A DNA stretch of 64,000 nt from CAZCEC01 sp964497615 (GCA_964497615.1 CAZCEC010000011.1:1-64000); one strand, 5' to 3'. Shown: positions 51,684 to 59,958, numbered from the stretch's first letter. Translations and numbers: made by a program. The notes: generated by a model not told the origin, from the letters alone.

Positions 51684-51752
51684 TCAACGGGGCTTGCCAG
51701 TGGTGGTGGCGGTAGTGGGCCGACGGCTCAGGACAGCGCGCATCGCTGACAC
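51684..51752 (-). CDS. Threonine-rich leader peptide of the aminotransferase operon
   Basis: A 22-codon frame begins with GTG at 51752, exactly where the promoter predicts the RNA 5' end; an ATG four codons in (51743) is the alternative. It ends with TGA at 51686-51684. Residues 13-18 are TTATTT, five threonine codons in six, followed by GKPR. This resembles the thr operon leader type. The terminator lies 40 bases further on. Attenuation is inferred. Confidence 0.75.
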   Translation of the reverse strand: MSAMRAVLSRRPTTATTTGKPR

Positions 51753-51758
51753 GCGGGC

Positions 51759-51787
51759 AGTCTAACACGCGGCCCCAGGAGCGTCAA
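51759..51787 (-). promoter_or_regulatory. Promoter of the threonine-leader attenuator
   Basis: TTGACG (51787-51782) and TAGACT (51764-51759) are 17 bases apart. The expected start, 7 bases after the -10 box, coincides with the G of the GTG start codon at 51752. It diverges from the aro leader promoter; the two -35 boxes are about 50 bases apart. Confidence 0.7.
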
Positions 51788-51836
51788 CACCCCAAAAGGG
51801 CCGCCGGTCTATTGTGCACTTAATCCCGCTAATCGC

Positions 51837-51866
51837 TTGACTTTCCGCCAGAATCTGTGCTAATCT
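51837..51866 (+). promoter_or_regulatory. Promoter of the aromatic attenuator and shikimate operon
   Basis: TTGACT (51837-51842) and TAATCT (51861-51866) are 18 bases apart. The start would be near 51871-51873, only 3-5 bases before the leader ATG at 51876. It is divergent from the threonine-leader promoter. Confidence 0.7.
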
Positions 51867-51875
51867 CCCCACACG

Positions 51876-51956
51876 ATGTCAAGCCGCATGGGCGTCTTCT
51901 TTTATGCGTTCTACTTTTACGGCCGCCGCACCGCAGCAGCCGTGGCTTGCGTTTGA
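51876..51956 (+). CDS. Phe/Tyr-rich leader peptide of the shikimate operon
   Basis: A 26-residue frame begins with ATG at 51876 and ends with TGA at 51956. Residues 8-15 are FFYAFYFY: seven aromatic residues in eight. This is the hallmark of phe-type attenuation leaders. A terminator follows within 30 bases and the first gene (aroH) after that. The peptide would be made from an almost leaderless RNA. Confidence 0.88.
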   Translation: MSSRMGVFFYAFYFYGRRTAAAVACV

Positions 51957-51982
51957 GTAGACGCCCCCAGCAGACACTCAGG

Positions 51983-52013
51983 AACCGCGAGGCCGACGGC
52001 CCCGCGGTTTTTT
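51983..52013 (+). terminator. Intrinsic terminator in the aro operon leader (attenuator)
   Basis: AACCGCG (51983-51989) pairs with CGCGGTT (52003-52009), with an inner GGCC/GGCC pair, and six T follow (52008-52013). It ends about 20 bases before the aroH ATG, which has GGAGG upstream. A CGGCC at the end of the leader-peptide region could pair with GGCCG of the terminator arm instead. Confidence 0.87.
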
Positions 52014-52033
52014 CGTTAATGGGAGGAAAGCGC

Positions 52034-52423
52034 ATGGCCATCCGAGGAATCCGCGGCGCCACCGTGGCCCAGGCGAACACGGCCGAAGCCATCCGGGTGG
52101 CCACGCGCGAGCTGCTGCTGGCGCTGATTGATGCCAACGGGCTGGAGCCGAACGACATTGCCAGCGCCTTCTTTAGCGTTACTCCCGATCTGAGCGCGGA
52201 AGCGCCAGCGCGTGCCGCCCGCGACCTGGGCTGGGACGAGGCCGCGATGCTGTGCCTGGCCGAAATGGCCGTCCCAGGCGCACCGGAGCGCTGCATCCGG
52301 GTGCTGATCCACTGGAACACCGACTTGCCTTCGAGTCAGGTTCACCATGTCTACCTTCACGCCGCCGCCAGCCTCCGCCCCGACCGTGCCAGCGCCGCCA
52401 ATGGCCGGCACGCCGCAGGCTGA
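52034..52423 (+). CDS. aroH: Chorismate mutase, AroH type
   Basis: The 129-residue enzyme turns chorismate into prephenate. It begins AIRGIRGATVAQANT and has IASAFFSVTPDL, CLAEMAVPGAPERCIRVLIHWN and VYLHAAASLRPD, all typical of the trimeric Bacillus-type mutase. Catalytic candidates are Arg7, the Glu before MAVPG, the Arg in CIRVL and the Tyr in VYLHA. It is the first gene after the attenuator. Strong GGAGG site. Confidence 0.95.
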   Translation: MAIRGIRGATVAQANTAEAIRVATRELLLALIDANGLEPNDIASAFFSVTPDLSAEAPARAARDLGWDEAAMLCLAEMAVPGAPERCIRVLIHWNTDLPSSQVHHVYLHAAASLRPDRASAANGRHAAG

Positions 52424-52457
52424 GCGCCGGCCAAGTCCCCTCAAGGAAGAGTCTGCC

Positions 52458-53468
52458 ATGATTATCGTCATGCGTCACGATGCCACTGCCAAGCAGATCG
52501 CCGATGTCGTTGCGAAAGTCGAATCGCGCGGGATGCGGGTGAACATCTCCCGCGGCGAGGAGCGCACCATCATCGGCGTCATTGGCGACGACCGGCCGGT
52601 TGATCGCGCTCAGTTTGAGGTGTTCGATGGGGTGGAAAAGACCGTTCCGATCCTTAAGCCGTTTAAGCTGGCATCGCGCGATATGCACCCAGCCGATACG
52701 CTGGTGCCGCTGGACGGCATGAAGGTGGGCGGGCCGCAGGTGGCCATCATCGCCGGGCCGTGCTCGGTGGAGAGCCGGGAGCAAATCTTGGAGTCGGCGT
52801 TCGCGGTGAAGGAAGCCGGCGCGGTGGCACTGCGGGGGGGCGCCTTCAAGCCGCGCACTTCGCCGTACAGCTTTCAGGGAATGGGTGAGAAAGGGTTGGA
52901 ATTGCTGGCGGAGGCGCGCGAGGCGACCGGGCTGCCGATCGTGACGGAGGCCATGTCGCCGGAGCAGGTGCCGCTGGTGGCGCGCTATGCCGATGTGATC
53001 CAGATTGGCGCACGCAATATGCAGAACTACGCGCTGCTTAACGCGGCCGGCGAGGCGGGGCGCACCGTGCTGCTCAAACGCGGGATGATGTCGACCATCG
53101 AGGAACTGCTGATGTCGGCGGAGTACATCATGGCCCAGGGCAACGGGCGAGTGATCCTGTGCGAGCGCGGCATCCGCACGTTCGAGAAGTACACGCGCAA
53201 CACCACCGACATCAATGCCGTGCCGGTATTGAAGCAGATGACGCACCTGCCCGTCATATTGGACCCCAGCCATGGCACGGGAAAGTGGGAGTATGTGACG
53301 GCGGTGGCGCGGGCGGGGATTGCGGCGGGCGCGGACGGGCTTATTGTGGAGGTGCATCCGCACCCGGACGAAGCATTTTCGGATGGGGCGCAATCGCTGC
53401 GGCCGGAGAAGTTCCGGCAGATGGTGGTCGAGGTCCGGCGCATCGCGGAGGCGGTGGGGCGCTGCTGA
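52458..53468 (+). CDS. aroF: 3-deoxy-7-phosphoheptulonate synthase with N-terminal regulatory domain
   Basis: The 336-residue enzyme condenses phosphoenolpyruvate and erythrose 4-phosphate, the first step of the pathway. Residues 1-70 (IIVMRHDATAKQIADVV, ISRGEERTIIGVIGD) are a ferredoxin-like domain that in Thermotoga-type enzymes mediates Tyr/Phe feedback. The barrel has IAGPCSVESREQI, GAFKPRTSPYSFQG and LDPSHGTGKWEYV. The ATG at 52458 has AAGGAAGAG upstream; a longer frame to 52347 would overlap aroH. Confidence 0.95.
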   Translation: MIIVMRHDATAKQIADVVAKVESRGMRVNISRGEERTIIGVIGDDRPVDRAQFEVFDGVEKTVPILKPFKLASRDMHPADTLVPLDGMKVGGPQVAIIAGPCSVESREQILESAFAVKEAGAVALRGGAFKPRTSPYSFQGMGEKGLELLAEAREATGLPIVTEAMSPEQVPLVARYADVIQIGARNMQNYALLNAAGEAGRTVLLKRGMMSTIEELLMSAEYIMAQGNGRVILCERGIRTFEKYTRNTTDINAVPVLKQMTHLPVILDPSHGTGKWEYVTAVARAGIAAGADGLIVEVHPHPDEAFSDGAQSLRPEKFRQMVVEVRRIAEAVGRC

Positions 53469-54349
53469 TGGATGAGGATGGGTTTGCCGGGCTGAAACCA
53501 GCGCGCGTGACGGTGGCGGGCCTGGGATTGATGGGGGGGTCTCTGGCGCTGGCGCTGAGAGGCCACTGCCGTGAGCTTGTGGGGGTGGACACAAACGAAG
53601 AGACGGCGGCGCTGGCAATGGCACGCGGGGTAGTTGACCGCATGGTGGACCTGGAGACCGCTGCGGCCACCACGGACGTGCTGATCCTGGCCGCGCCCGT
53701 GCGTGCCATCCTGGGACAAATCAAGCAGCTGGCGGGGCTGCCCGGGCCGGCGCGGCGAACGGTCCTTATCGATCTGGGTTCGACCAAAACCGACATTGTA
53801 GGAGCCATGGCGGCACTGCCGGCGGCGTGGGATCCGCTGGGCGGGCATCCCATGTGCGGTAAGGAAGTGAGCGGGCTGGCCCACGCCGAGGGGACGCTGT
53901 TTCAGGACAAGGTGTTCGTGCTGGCGCCACTGGCGCGCACCTCGCCGGAGGCGCTGGTGCTGGCCTATGAGCTGGTTGGGGTAATTGGCGCGCGGCCCTT
54001 GCGGCTCAGCGCTGAACACCATGATGCCCTGGCGGCCACGGCCAGCCATCTGCCGTACCTGGCGGCGGCGCTGCTGGTGCGCGCGGCGGAGGCGGCCAAT
54101 GACGATGGTATTTGGGAGATGGCGGCCTCCGGCTTTCGGGACACCTCGCGGCTGGCAGCCAGCGATGTGACGATGATGCTCGACATTGTGTTGACCAACC
54201 GGCCTGCGATCCTGGACGGATTGGGCCGCTACCGCGCGGAGCTGGACGCACTGATGGCGCTGCTGGAAGGCGGCGACGTGAATGGCCTGCGCGCATTTCT
54301 CCAGGCGGCCAAAGCGCGCCGCAGCCTGCCCCTGTGGGCGCGTAAGTAG
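53468..54349 (+). CDS. tyrA: Prephenate dehydrogenase
   Basis: From the ATG at 53468 the product has 293 residues. It starts with the Rossmann motif VAGLGLMGGSLALAL, followed by VDTNEE, GSTKTDIVGAM and GGHPMCGKEVSGLAHAE with the catalytic histidine region. It makes 4-hydroxyphenylpyruvate on the way to tyrosine. The ATG overlaps the aroF stop by one base (TGATG). Confidence 0.92.
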   Translation: MDEDGFAGLKPARVTVAGLGLMGGSLALALRGHCRELVGVDTNEETAALAMARGVVDRMVDLETAAATTDVLILAAPVRAILGQIKQLAGLPGPARRTVLIDLGSTKTDIVGAMAALPAAWDPLGGHPMCGKEVSGLAHAEGTLFQDKVFVLAPLARTSPEALVLAYELVGVIGARPLRLSAEHHDALAATASHLPYLAAALLVRAAEAANDDGIWEMAASGFRDTSRLAASDVTMMLDIVLTNRPAILDGLGRYRAELDALMALLEGGDVNGLRAFLQAAKARRSLPLWARK

Positions 54350-54361
54350 CCCGGTTCAAAC

Positions 54362-55645
54362 GTGTATCCTGACGGAATCGAGATTGCTGCCGGATCACAG
54401 CCGCTGAACGCGACGGTGCGCGTGCCGGGGTCGAAGAGCCACACCAACCGCGCGCTGATCGTGGCGGCGCTGGCCGAGGGCGCCACGCAATTGCGGGGTG
54501 CTCTCTTTTCGGACGACTCGCGCTATTGCGCCGAAGCCCTGGTGCGCTTGGGCTTTGAGGTGAGGCTGGACGAGGCCGCCGAGACCATGACGGTGGCGGG
54601 GCTGGGCGGCCGCATCCCGGCCCCACACGCGGAACTTTTCATTGGGAACAGCGGCACGACAGCGCGGTTTCTGACGGCCATGCTAACCCTGGGCGAAGGT
54701 GAGTATGTGGTGGACGGCAGCGCCCGGATGCGCGAGCGGCCGCTGGCTGACCTGCTGGATGGCCTAACCCAACTAGGCGCGGAGGTGAGCGCGCCCAGCG
54801 GATGCCCGCCGGTGCGGGTGCAGGCAAGCGGGCTGGCAGGCGGGCGGGCGCGGGTGGCCGGGGACACCAGCAGCCAGTACCTGAGCGCGCTGCTGCAAGT
54901 GGCGCCCTATGCGCGCGGGCCGGTGGAACTAGGAGTGACGGGCGAGCTTAGCTCGGCGCCGTACGTGAGCCTGACGCTGGCGGTGATGGAAGACTTCGGT
55001 GTTGCGGTTGAGCACGACGGCCTGATGCGGTTCCGGGTGCAGCCGCAGACGTACCAGGGGCAAGGGGCGTATGACATCGAAGGTGATGCCTCTGCGGCCT
55101 CGTACTTCTTCGCCGCGCCCGCTATCCGGGGTGGCAGCGTGCGCGTCGGCAACGTCACGCGCCAGACGCGGCAAGGGGATGTTGCCTTCGTGGACGTGCT
55201 GGTCAGAATGGGATGCGGCGTGGAAGATGCGCAGGACGGCATCACAGTGACTGGGCCGCCGGACGGCCAACTGCGCGGCGTGGACGTTGACATGCGGCAT
55301 ATCCCGGACACTGCCATGACGCTGGCGGCGGTAGCGCCCTTTGGCCGCTCACCGACGATCATTCGCGGAATCGCTTCGGCCCGCGTGAAGGAGACGGACC
55401 GCGTGCGGGCGATGAGCACGGAGCTGAGGCGGCTGGGCGTGCGGGTGGAAGAACACGCCGATGGGCTGACCATCTATCCCGCGGACAAGATTGCGCCGGC
55501 AGCGATTGAGACCTACGATGATCACCGGATGGCGATGGCGTTTGCATTGGTCGGCCTGCGTGTGCCGGGTGTCCGCATCACCAATCCGGGCTGTGTGGCG
55601 AAGACGTTCCCGCGCTTCTTTGAGGTGCTGGGCGGGCTGACCTAA
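54362..55645 (+). CDS. aroA: 3-phosphoshikimate 1-carboxyvinyltransferase (EPSP synthase)
   Basis: The 427-residue enzyme starts at a GTG. Its motifs are PGSKSHTNRALIVAAL, GNSGTTARFLTAML, DTSSQYLSALL, RVKETDRVRAMSTELRRLG and DDHRMAMAFAL, covering both domains of the family. It adds the enolpyruvyl group to shikimate 3-phosphate. It is 12 bases after tyrA. Confidence 0.97.
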   Translation: MYPDGIEIAAGSQPLNATVRVPGSKSHTNRALIVAALAEGATQLRGALFSDDSRYCAEALVRLGFEVRLDEAAETMTVAGLGGRIPAPHAELFIGNSGTTARFLTAMLTLGEGEYVVDGSARMRERPLADLLDGLTQLGAEVSAPSGCPPVRVQASGLAGGRARVAGDTSSQYLSALLQVAPYARGPVELGVTGELSSAPYVSLTLAVMEDFGVAVEHDGLMRFRVQPQTYQGQGAYDIEGDASAASYFFAAPAIRGGSVRVGNVTRQTRQGDVAFVDVLVRMGCGVEDAQDGITVTGPPDGQLRGVDVDMRHIPDTAMTLAAVAPFGRSPTIIRGIASARVKETDRVRAMSTELRRLGVRVEEHADGLTIYPADKIAPAAIETYDDHRMAMAFALVGLRVPGVRITNPGCVAKTFPRFFEVLGGLT

Positions 55646-55649
55646 CGCG

Positions 55650-56477
55650 ATGCGCCTGGTGCTGCTGGGTTATCCACTGGGCCACAGCGTGTCGCCGGCC
55701 ATGCATGCGGCGGCGCTGAGGGAGGCGGGGCTGGCGGACTGGACGTATGAAGCGCGGCCCGTTTCGCCGGCTGAGGTGGAGGAGGCGGTGCGCCTACTGC
55801 GGGGGCCGGAGTTTGCGGGCGCCAATGTGACTGTGCCGCACAAGGCGGCTGTCATGGCGCATCTGGACGGTCTGACGCCCGTGGCCGAGGCCATCGGCGC
55901 TGTGAACACCATCGTCAAGCAGGAAGGCCGGCTGATCGGCCATAATACGGATGCAGCGGGGTTCCTGGCCGACCTGGCCGGTCATGGGGTGGCGTTGAGT
56001 GGACGCAATGTGCTGATCCTGGGGGCGGGCGGGAGCGCGCGGGCGGTAGTGGCGGCATGCACCAGCGTGGGCGCGCGGCCACGGGTGCTGGCGCGGCGAC
56101 CAGAAGCCGCCGTGGGCCTGCAAACGCTGGGGCCGGTGGTGATCTTCGAGTGGACCGAGTTGGGGCTGTTGCGGGCCAGCGATGGCTGCGCGGTGATCGT
56201 CAACACGACTCCGCTTGGCATGGCCCCACGGGTCGAGGGATCGCCGTGGGTGGAGGGCACACCATTTCCCCCAGACGCGTTTGTCTACGACCTCGTGTAT
56301 AACCCCCCCGAGACGAGGCTGGTGCAGCAGGCGCGGGCGGCCGGACTAGGGGCGGATACGGGCCTGGGCATGCTGGTGGAACAGGGGGCATTGGCATTTG
56401 AGAAGTGGACCGGGCGGGCGGCCCCGCGCGGGGCGATGCGACGGGCGGCGGAGGACGCAGTAAGCGGACGGCAGTAG
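55650..56477 (+). CDS. aroE: Shikimate dehydrogenase
   Basis: The 275-residue enzyme begins RLVLLGYPLGHSVSPAMHAAAL, has NVTVPHKAAVM with the catalytic lysine, GHNTDAAGF with the aspartate and LGAGGSARAVV for NADPH. It reduces 3-dehydroshikimate. Four bases after aroA. Confidence 0.96.
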   Translation: MRLVLLGYPLGHSVSPAMHAAALREAGLADWTYEARPVSPAEVEEAVRLLRGPEFAGANVTVPHKAAVMAHLDGLTPVAEAIGAVNTIVKQEGRLIGHNTDAAGFLADLAGHGVALSGRNVLILGAGGSARAVVAACTSVGARPRVLARRPEAAVGLQTLGPVVIFEWTELGLLRASDGCAVIVNTTPLGMAPRVEGSPWVEGTPFPPDAFVYDLVYNPPETRLVQQARAAGLGADTGLGMLVEQGALAFEKWTGRAAPRGAMRRAAEDAVSGRQ

Positions 56478-56559
56478 GTCACCCACGAAAGACGAAGGAC
56501 GATAACCGTCCGAGGCGCCAACGGCAAGACGGAAGCCGGCTGGAGATGAGCGAGAAGAC
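56478..56559. repeat. Short GACGAAGG repeat spacer before aroC
   Basis: The 82-base gap contains CGAAAGACGAAGGACGATAA, another copy of the dispersed purine-rich repeat also seen at 27188-27305 and 47800-47831. No promoter is evident. Confidence 0.5.
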
Positions 56560-57802
56560 ATGCCATTGAGATTGTTAACCGCGGGCGAGTCGCATGGGGC
56601 GGTGGTGGGCGCGATCCTGGAAGGGGTGCCGGCGGGGTTGCCGCTGGGGCCGGAGGACATCAACCCCGACTTGGCGCGGCGGCAAGGGCTGATGGGGGGC
56701 GGGAAGCCGTACCCCGGCGCCAGCCCCCGCATGAAGATCGAGCGCGACGAGGCGCAAATCCTGGGCGGCGTGATGGGCGGCGTGACATTGGGCGCGCCGA
56801 TTGCGTTACAAATCCAGAACCTGGACCATGCAAAGTGGAAGGGGAAGACAGTGGCACCGATGACGGTGCCACGGCCGGGGCACGCCGATCTGACGGGCGC
56901 GATCAAGTATGGGTACGACGACCTGCGACGCAGCCTCGAACGGGCCTCGGCGCGAGAGACGGCGGCGCGGGTAGCGGCGGNNNNNNNNNNTCTGTGGGAA
57001 GCGCGGTCATTGGGCTGCGTGGAGGGCGGGCGCTGTGTGCCGGAAGTTGCTGGGCGAGTTTGGCGTTCGGGTGGGAGGGTACGTTACCGATATTGGGGGC
57101 GTGGCGGCTGACTTGGCCGGCGTGCCGCTGGAGGCGCGGGTACAGGGGGCGCTGCAAAGCGAGATGGCGTGCCCGATCGTCGAAGGCACTGCGGCCATGC
57201 GTGCCCGCGTGCAGGCGATCATGACCACGAAGGACACGCTGGGAGGCGTGTTCGAGATTGTGGCGCTGGGCGTGCCGCCGGGACTCGGGAGTCACGTCCA
57301 CTGGGACCGGCGGCTGACGGGCCGGCTGGCGGGGGCGCTGTTGAGCATCCACGCCATGAAAGGGGTGGAGATCGGCGAGGCGTTTGCCAATGCGCGGCTG
57401 CCCGGCACCCAGGTGCACGATGAGATTGTGCGTGATGAAGCTGGGAACCTCACGCGGCGGACCAACCGCGCGGGCGGGCTGGAGGGCGGCATCACCACCG
57501 GGCAGCCGCTGGTGATGCGGGTGGCGATGAAGCCGATTTCGACCACGCTGACGCCGCTGCAATCGGTGGACCTTGCATCGGGCCAGGCTTCGCCGACGGA
57601 TTACGAGCGGTCGGACTTTTGCGCGGTGCCGCGGGCGGTGGTGGTGGGAGAGGCGATGGTGTGCCTGGTGCTGGCGGATGCGCTGCTGGAAAAACTGGGC
57701 GGCGATTCGATTGCGGAGATGCGGCCAAGGTTTGAGGCGCTGCGGCAAGCACGGCTGGAGGACTTGGTGATGAGGGGGGAGGGGCAGGTGTTTTGGAGTT
57801 GA
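56560..57802 (+). CDS. aroC: Chorismate synthase, interrupted by an assembly gap
   Basis: The first part (56560 to the gap, 140 residues) has LRLLTAGESHGAVVGAILEG, GGKPYPGASPRMKIERDEA and GAIKYGYDDLRRSLERASAR. The second (from about 57029 to 57802) continues with RKLLGEFGVRVGGYV, THPGGLEGGITTG-like NRAGGLEGGITTGQP and DFCAVPRAVVVGEAM. Between them lie ten Ns and about 38 bases (56991-57028) that fit neither frame. The two codons VAA before the gap and GAVCRKLL after it would join directly, so the extra bases are probably an assembly artefact rather than a mutation. Enzyme makes chorismate. Confidence 0.9.
56981..56990. other. Scaffold gap (ten N)
   Basis: Ten Ns mark a contig join inside aroC. 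The true number of missing bases is unknown. Bases 56991-57028 just after it do not code for chorismate synthase in any frame that joins the two halves. Confidence 0.95.
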
Positions 57803-59346
57803 ACTTGATTCTGGCAGGGCCGCCGGGGGCGGGGAAGAGCACGATCGGTGCTATGGTGGCGGGCGCGTCAGGCCGCGAGTTTGTGGATGGGGATGCGCTG
57901 CTGGAGGTCCGGTGGGGGCGGACAATCCCGGACTATTTTGCCGCCGGCGAGGAGGTGCTGTTCCGCGAGCGGGAGGCGGAGGTGTATCGGGGGCTGGCCG
58001 AGCGTGATGGTCTGGTGGTGGCGGCGGGCGGTGGGGCACTGCTGAATCCCAAGAGCCGCGCGAGGTTGGAGCGGAGCGGGGTCATCGTGTGCCTGGAGGC
58101 CCCGGCAGACGTGCTGGCGGCGCGGCTGGAGGCGGGCGGCCCGGTGCGGCCCCTGGTGGCCGGTGACGCGCGGACGAGGTTGGCGGGGCTGCTGCGCGAG
58201 CGGCAGGCGCATTACGATTCGTTTCAGTGGCGGGTGCATACGGGCGAGCGGGGAGTCGAGGCGGCCGTCGAGGCGGTGTTGGCCCGATTTGCCCAAGGCG
58301 GCGGCGCCATGCGGCTAACAGTGGGCGAGACCCGGGCGATCTACGCGCGCGGGCTGACCGCGGGGCTGCGTGGGCTGCTGGCTGAGAGCGGGCTGCAAGA
58401 GCCGTTCGTGGTGCTGGCGGATGGTGAGATTGCGGCGACGCATGGCGCGGCGGCGGCGAAGGCGCTGGGGGGAGTTGTCGTGGCGGTGCCGAGTGGCGAG
58501 ATCAGCAAGAACCTGGATACGGTGCGGCACCTGTATCAGGCGTGCCTGGCGCAGGGGCTGGACCGCAACGGCACGATTGTGGCGGTGGGGGGCGGGGTGA
58601 CGGGCGACGTGGCGGGCTTTGTGGCCGCGACATTCATGCGCGGGGTGGCCTGGGCGAATGTGCCGACGACGGTGTTGGCAATGGCCGACTCGGCGCTGGG
58701 CGGGAAGGTGGGGGTTGACCTGCCGGAGGGCAAGAACCTGGTGGGCGCGTTTCACCCGCCGAGGGTGGTGGCGGCTGATTTCGATGTGCTGAGGACGCTG
58801 CCGGAGGTGGAGGTGCGGTGCGGGCTGGCGGAAATCATCAAGAGCGGCGTCATTGGGGATGCGGTGTTGTTTGAGAGGATGCGGCGGGGCGATATGAGCC
58901 TGGAAGAGGGCATACGCCGGGCGGCGGCAGTGAAGGCCGGGATCGTGAATGCGGATCCGTTTGAGCGGGGCGAGCGGGCGACACTCAACCTGGGGCATAC
59001 GATTGGACATGGGGTGGAGGCGGCGTCGGGATATGAGCTGAAGCACGGCGAGGCGGTGGCGATCGGGATGGCGGCAGAGGCGAGGCTGGCGGAGCGAATG
59101 GGGTTGGCCGAGGCGGGGCTGGCGGATGAGATCGTCGCCTGTTTGAAGGGCGCGGGGCTGCCGGTGCGCGCGCCAGGGATGGATGTGGAGGCTGTGCGGC
59201 GGTTGATGAACAGCGACAAGAAGAAGGCGCACGGCAAGCTGAAGTTTGCGTTGCCGCGCCGCGTGGGTGAGGTGGAATGGGGCATCGAGGTCGAAGAAGA
59301 CGACCTGGCCACGGTGCTGCGGGAGGTGATGAATGGCGGCATCTGA
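57793..59346 (+). CDS. aroKB: Bifunctional shikimate kinase / 3-dehydroquinate synthase
   Basis: The 517-residue protein starts at a TTG overlapping aroC by 10 bases, with a purine-rich site upstream. Residues 1-170 are a shikimate kinase: LILAGPPGAGKSTIGAMVA (P-loop), DGDALLEVRWG and AAGGGALLN. Residues about 175-517 are dehydroquinate synthase: IVAVGGGVTGDVAGFVAATFMRG, VPTTVLAMADSALGGKVGVDLPEGKNLVGAFHPP and LGHTIGHGVEAAS. A fusion of two non-adjacent pathway steps is uncommon. An internal Met near residue 172 could give separate AroB. Confidence 0.95.
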   Translation: MELNLILAGPPGAGKSTIGAMVAGASGREFVDGDALLEVRWGRTIPDYFAAGEEVLFREREAEVYRGLAERDGLVVAAGGGALLNPKSRARLERSGVIVCLEAPADVLAARLEAGGPVRPLVAGDARTRLAGLLRERQAHYDSFQWRVHTGERGVEAAVEAVLARFAQGGGAMRLTVGETRAIYARGLTAGLRGLLAESGLQEPFVVLADGEIAATHGAAAAKALGGVVVAVPSGEISKNLDTVRHLYQACLAQGLDRNGTIVAVGGGVTGDVAGFVAATFMRGVAWANVPTTVLAMADSALGGKVGVDLPEGKNLVGAFHPPRVVAADFDVLRTLPEVEVRCGLAEIIKSGVIGDAVLFERMRRGDMSLEEGIRRAAAVKAGIVNADPFERGERATLNLGHTIGHGVEAASGYELKHGEAVAIGMAAEARLAERMGLAEAGLADEIVACLKGAGLPVRAPGMDVEAVRRLMNSDKKKAHGKLKFALPRRVGEVEWGIEVEEDDLATVLREVMNGGI

Positions 59347-59797
59347 GTGGACGCACGCAGTGGAGTCGAGCAGGCGGGCGATCCTGGTGTTGCATGGCCC
59401 CAATCTGAACCTGCTGGGCACGCGCGAGCCGGAGATCTACGGCGCAATAACGCTGGCAGAGATTGATGCGCGGCTGGTCGAGGCGGGAGCAGGGCGTGGG
59501 GTTGAGGTACGCACCTTTCAGTCGAACCACGAGGGCGCGCTGATTGACGCGCTGCACGAGGCGCGCAACTGGGCGGCGGGCGTGATCTTCAATCCGGGCG
59601 GGTACACGCATACGTCGGTGGCGCTGCGGGATGCCGTGGCGGCGATTGGGATTCCGGTGATCGAGGTGCATTTGTCGAACACCGAGGCGCGGGAGGAGTT
59701 CCGGCACAAGTCGCTGCTGGCGCCGGTGTGCAAGGGGGTGATCCGGGGATTTGGGTGGCGGTCGTACCTGCTAGGTTTGATCGCGTTGGTGGAGTGA
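59333..59797 (+). CDS. aroQ: 3-dehydroquinate dehydratase, type II
   Basis: The 154-residue enzyme has HGPNLNLLGTREPEIYG, FQSNHEGALIDALHEAR, NPGGYTHTSVALRDA and EVHLSN, the signatures of the dodecameric type II enzyme, with Tyr, Arg and His in expected places. About 17 residues precede the conserved start. It overlaps aroKB by 14 bases and ends the operon. Confidence 0.96.
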   Translation: MAASEWTHAVESSRRAILVLHGPNLNLLGTREPEIYGAITLAEIDARLVEAGAGRGVEVRTFQSNHEGALIDALHEARNWAAGVIFNPGGYTHTSVALRDAVAAIGIPVIEVHLSNTEAREEFRHKSLLAPVCKGVIRGFGWRSYLLGLIALVE

Positions 59798-59827
59798 GCA
59801 CCTGCCTGGGTGGCACGTCGTAGGCGC

Positions 59828-59957
59828 GAGACGGCGCACCGCGCCGTCTCCACCAATACACGCTGGGGCGTCCGGACCATCCGGCGAGAGCGACCGCTGC
59901 CGGCATGGACATGGACCGGCGCCGCGTGTGCGCCGCGAGACGGCAGGCCGCGCCGTC
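59828..59957. repeat. Two REP-like hairpins between convergent genes
   Basis: GAGACGGCGC / GCGCCGTCTC (59828-59850) is a perfect 10-bp stem with a 3-base loop. GACGGC / GCCGTC (59939-59957) forms a similar stem in the second copy; both begin CGAGACGGC and end GCCGTC. They lie between aroQ and the saccharopine-dehydrogenase-like gene. No T-run follows on the aroQ side, so they are more like REP elements or bidirectional stabilisers than standard terminators. Confidence 0.65.
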
Positions 59958-59958
59958 G

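Noticed and set aside
56560..57802. Frameshifted aroC pseudogene
   Set aside because: The frame change coincides with a scaffold gap and the halves join in frame when the doubtful bases are removed.
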